Origin: an uncultured Bacilli bacterium | GTDB taxonomy: Bacteria; Bacillota_I; Bacilli_A; RF39; UBA660 | DNA length: 14,042 nucleotides | Assembly: GCA_947630935.1 (NCBI GenBank) | Contig: CANRJL010000015.1 | Location: 1-14,042 of the forward strand | Direction: 5' to 3' | Shown: positions 12,734 through 14,042 of the stretch, one piece after another | How positions within the stretch are numbered: the stretch's first letter is position 1 | How the letters are laid out: the number at the start of each line of letters is the position of its first letter | Made by a program: the position numbers and the translations under genes | Notes under the pieces: model-generated | Database searches by the model: none | What the model was told of the DNA's origin: nothing | The model's input: only the letters and a program-made list of their open reading frames with translations

Positions 12734-12738
12734 GATGG
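12713..12738 (-). terminator. Intrinsic terminator upstream of ireB
   Basis: The stem CCATCTT/AAGATGG with loop GTCATT is followed by TTTTTT. It lies 94 bases after the stop of the surface-protein gene on the same strand and would end its transcript before the ireB operon. The gap 12739-12831 holds only AT-rich DNA with one small palindrome, GCTAA-TAT-TTAGC at 12755-12767. Confidence 0.85.
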
Positions 12739-12831
12739 GTTCGTAAATTTATTTGCTAATATTTAGCCAGCTTGCAATTAATTATAATTTTAATGATAAA
12801 ATTTTGTAGAGTTAAGGAAAGCCTTTAAAAA

Positions 12832-14007
12832 TTATAAACTTAAGGTATAAGGCGAAGAACTACTTCCTGTCCCGCCAGTTATTTTGACTGATGACTTTAA
12901 ATAGACAACTGGACGAGTTACAGTTACAGCAATAGCACTACTAGCACTAATGCCGCCATAGTAATTTACACCACAAGCATTATTTGCATTTGGATAATAT
13001 GACATAATTGTCCATTGAAATTTATTATCTATATATAGCCAGTTATTATTCATACAATTATTGGCTTTATAATCAAACAAATTTGTTGCTAAACATGTTG
13101 CTTTTACGTTGCCACCTACGGCAAAGCCATAGTCACTAGGATACATCAAGCCAATTTTACCAGTCCAAGTTATTATACTTTGATTTGCTCCACAACCTAT
13201 AGTTCCTCGCTCTGCTATGTAAAAATTACTTGCGGTATTAGTATCAGTATCAATTCCGCCTATATTCCAGACAACATTATCTATTAAAGAATTACTTATT
13301 TCACTATCAACCTGCAAAACTTCTTTTATAGTTGAAGTTGTCCAATTATTATTGTTACTACTATCTCAGGCAAAATTACCTATGCTTTCATCTTTGATAA
13401 TTTTTAATCTACTTTCACCAGTACCACTAGTACTTGTTTTAATATTGTTCATTACCCCTATTATTCGCCATAGTTCATTATTAAAGCGAACATAATTATT
13501 CGGACTTGCTCCAATATAGCGAATATTTTTATCACTTGTGTTGTCATTAGCTAAATTGGTGGTATCTTTGCTAGCTTCATTTTTAATACAGGTTGCGGCA
13601 TTTGTTCCGCCTTTGCCACATGTTGAGATATTATTCATTTCTTCCTTTTTAAAATATAAGGAACATCTTGTTTTTGCTTTAGTTAAGTTTTTTACTTTTG
13701 GTGTCCATTCTTCTTCATCCCATTCAACTATAGCTTCATTATCACATACAGCATGGTCATATACTAAATTATCAGCATTATTTTTCTTTGGAATATCTTC
13801 TAACCAAGTAGTCCCGTTATAATAGGCAAAATAAACATCACTATGACCATAATAATTTACTTTACCATTTACAAATTCAAAGTTTTTATTTACTTGATAT
13901 AATGAAAATGTTTTGCCTAACAAATAAGATGCAACTATACTTATAACAATTAATGTACCTATAATTATCTTTTTATACTTATTTTTTTCTAACCTTTTTA
14001 GCTTCAT
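12832..14007 (-). pseudogene. Membrane-anchored surface protein interrupted by an in-frame TGA
   Basis: One reading frame of 391 sense-length codons, broken only by TGA at 13366-13368 (codon 214). Part one has a basic N-terminus and one membrane segment (about 13-30, IIIGTLIVISIVASYLLG), then an extracellular Asn/Ser/Thr-rich region with cysteines and NYVRFNNELWRIIGV. Part two continues in the same frame without a shift, ending in VTRPVVYLKSSV and a Gly/Ser-rich tail. The layout, with a W-R-I-I-G-V strand, R-L-K-I-I-x-D-E-S-I-G and then a W-D motif, fits a surface-protein family common in uncultured gut Bacillota genomes as I recall it, loosely like DUF6273. The broken codon falls where Trp is expected (GNFA-W-DSS), so TGG to TGA is the simplest event. 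Neither half has other damage. The function is unknown. Confidence 0.75.
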
Positions 14008-14018
14008 TTGTTATTCTC

Positions 14019-14039
14019 TTTTCTATCTTTCATAGAAAA
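14019..14039 (-). promoter_or_regulatory. Hairpin just upstream of the surface-protein start
   Basis: An eight-base inverted repeat TTTTCTAT/ATAGAAAA with a five-base loop sits 11 bases before the ATG, beside the weak AAAAGAG ribosome site. No T-run follows on the minus strand. It might affect translation; the promoter is beyond the window. Confidence 0.3.
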
Positions 14040-14042
14040 AAT

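Noticed and set aside
12832..13317. Separate 161-residue gene starting at TTG 13317
   Set aside because: It is the in-frame continuation of the upstream surface-protein frame, and the TTG has no ribosome site; one interrupted gene explains both halves.
13366..13368. TGA as selenocysteine or a Mollicute-type Trp codon
   Set aside because: No selenoprotein context is visible, Trp is TGG in the other genes checked, and ireB uses TGA as its stop.
13538..13822. Plus-strand open frame of 94 codons, and similar small frames at 359-559, 4406-4618, 7660-7863 and 11092-11289
   Set aside because: They lie opposite real genes, lack ribosome sites and recognisable motifs, and are shadows of minus-strand genes.
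1..14042. CRISPR array, insertion sequence or transposase
   Set aside because: No regularly spaced repeats, no terminal inverted repeats with a transposase, and no cas gene other than the Cas4-like domain of the DUF2779 protein.

Overview
The window comes from a very AT-rich, low-GC Gram-positive bacterium. The gene order ireB-ruvX-DUF1292-mltG-trmR-trhP1-trhP2-(udk)-greA is a Bacillota hallmark, known from the B. subtilis yrzL-yrrK-yrzB-yrrL-yrrM-yrrN-yrrO-udk-greA cluster. Shine-Dalgarno sites are of the AGGAGG type, and promoters are often extended -10 (TGnTAnAAT). MltG and an M23 peptidase with ChW-like repeats imply a peptidoglycan wall, so this is not a wall-less Mycoplasma, although several families also occur in Mollicutes. 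Trp is written TGG in all the intact genes checked and TGA ends ireB, so the standard code applies. An uncultured gut Bacilli lineage (RF39-like or Erysipelotrichia-like) is my best guess; this is inference.

Layout. 1-1167 (minus): the N-terminal part of a lipoprotein cyclophilin, cut by the window edge, and an AlkD-type DNA glycosylase. 1230-2849 (plus): a near-perfect LexA/DinR SOS box followed by an UvrX/UmuC-like Y-family polymerase with a beta-clamp motif, translationally coupled to a YolD-like protein, forming an SOS mutagenesis cassette. 2846-3764 (minus): an orphan gene with a strong promoter and a 5'-UTR hairpin. 3905-4060 (minus): tRNA-Ala(TGC) with promoter and terminator, carrying two unusual bases. 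4098-4871 (minus): an M23 peptidase with three W/YAG repeats. 4962-5224 (minus): RNA polymerase omega. 5264-7506 (minus): a two-gene unit made of a prepilin-like protein and a two-nuclease (RecB/Cas4-like plus DEDD) DUF2779 protein. 7572-12738 (minus): greA with its own promoter, then the ireB-to-trhP2 operon. 12832-14007 (minus): a membrane-anchored surface protein interrupted by one in-frame TGA where Trp is expected.

How the genes fit together. The left third is about DNA damage: alkylation repair diverges from an SOS-controlled error-prone polymerase. The right half is housekeeping: a kinase regulator (IreB), RNase H-fold nuclease (RuvX), glycan-strand terminator (MltG), tRNA U34 hydroxylation and methylation (TrhP/TrmR) and transcript cleavage (GreA). 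The tRNA-Ala(TGC) in the same window is the kind of U34 tRNA that TrhP/TrmR modify. The less ordinary items are the coupled pilin-like/double-nuclease pair, the C33 tRNA, the terminator that contains the ireB promoter, and the TGA-interrupted surface gene.
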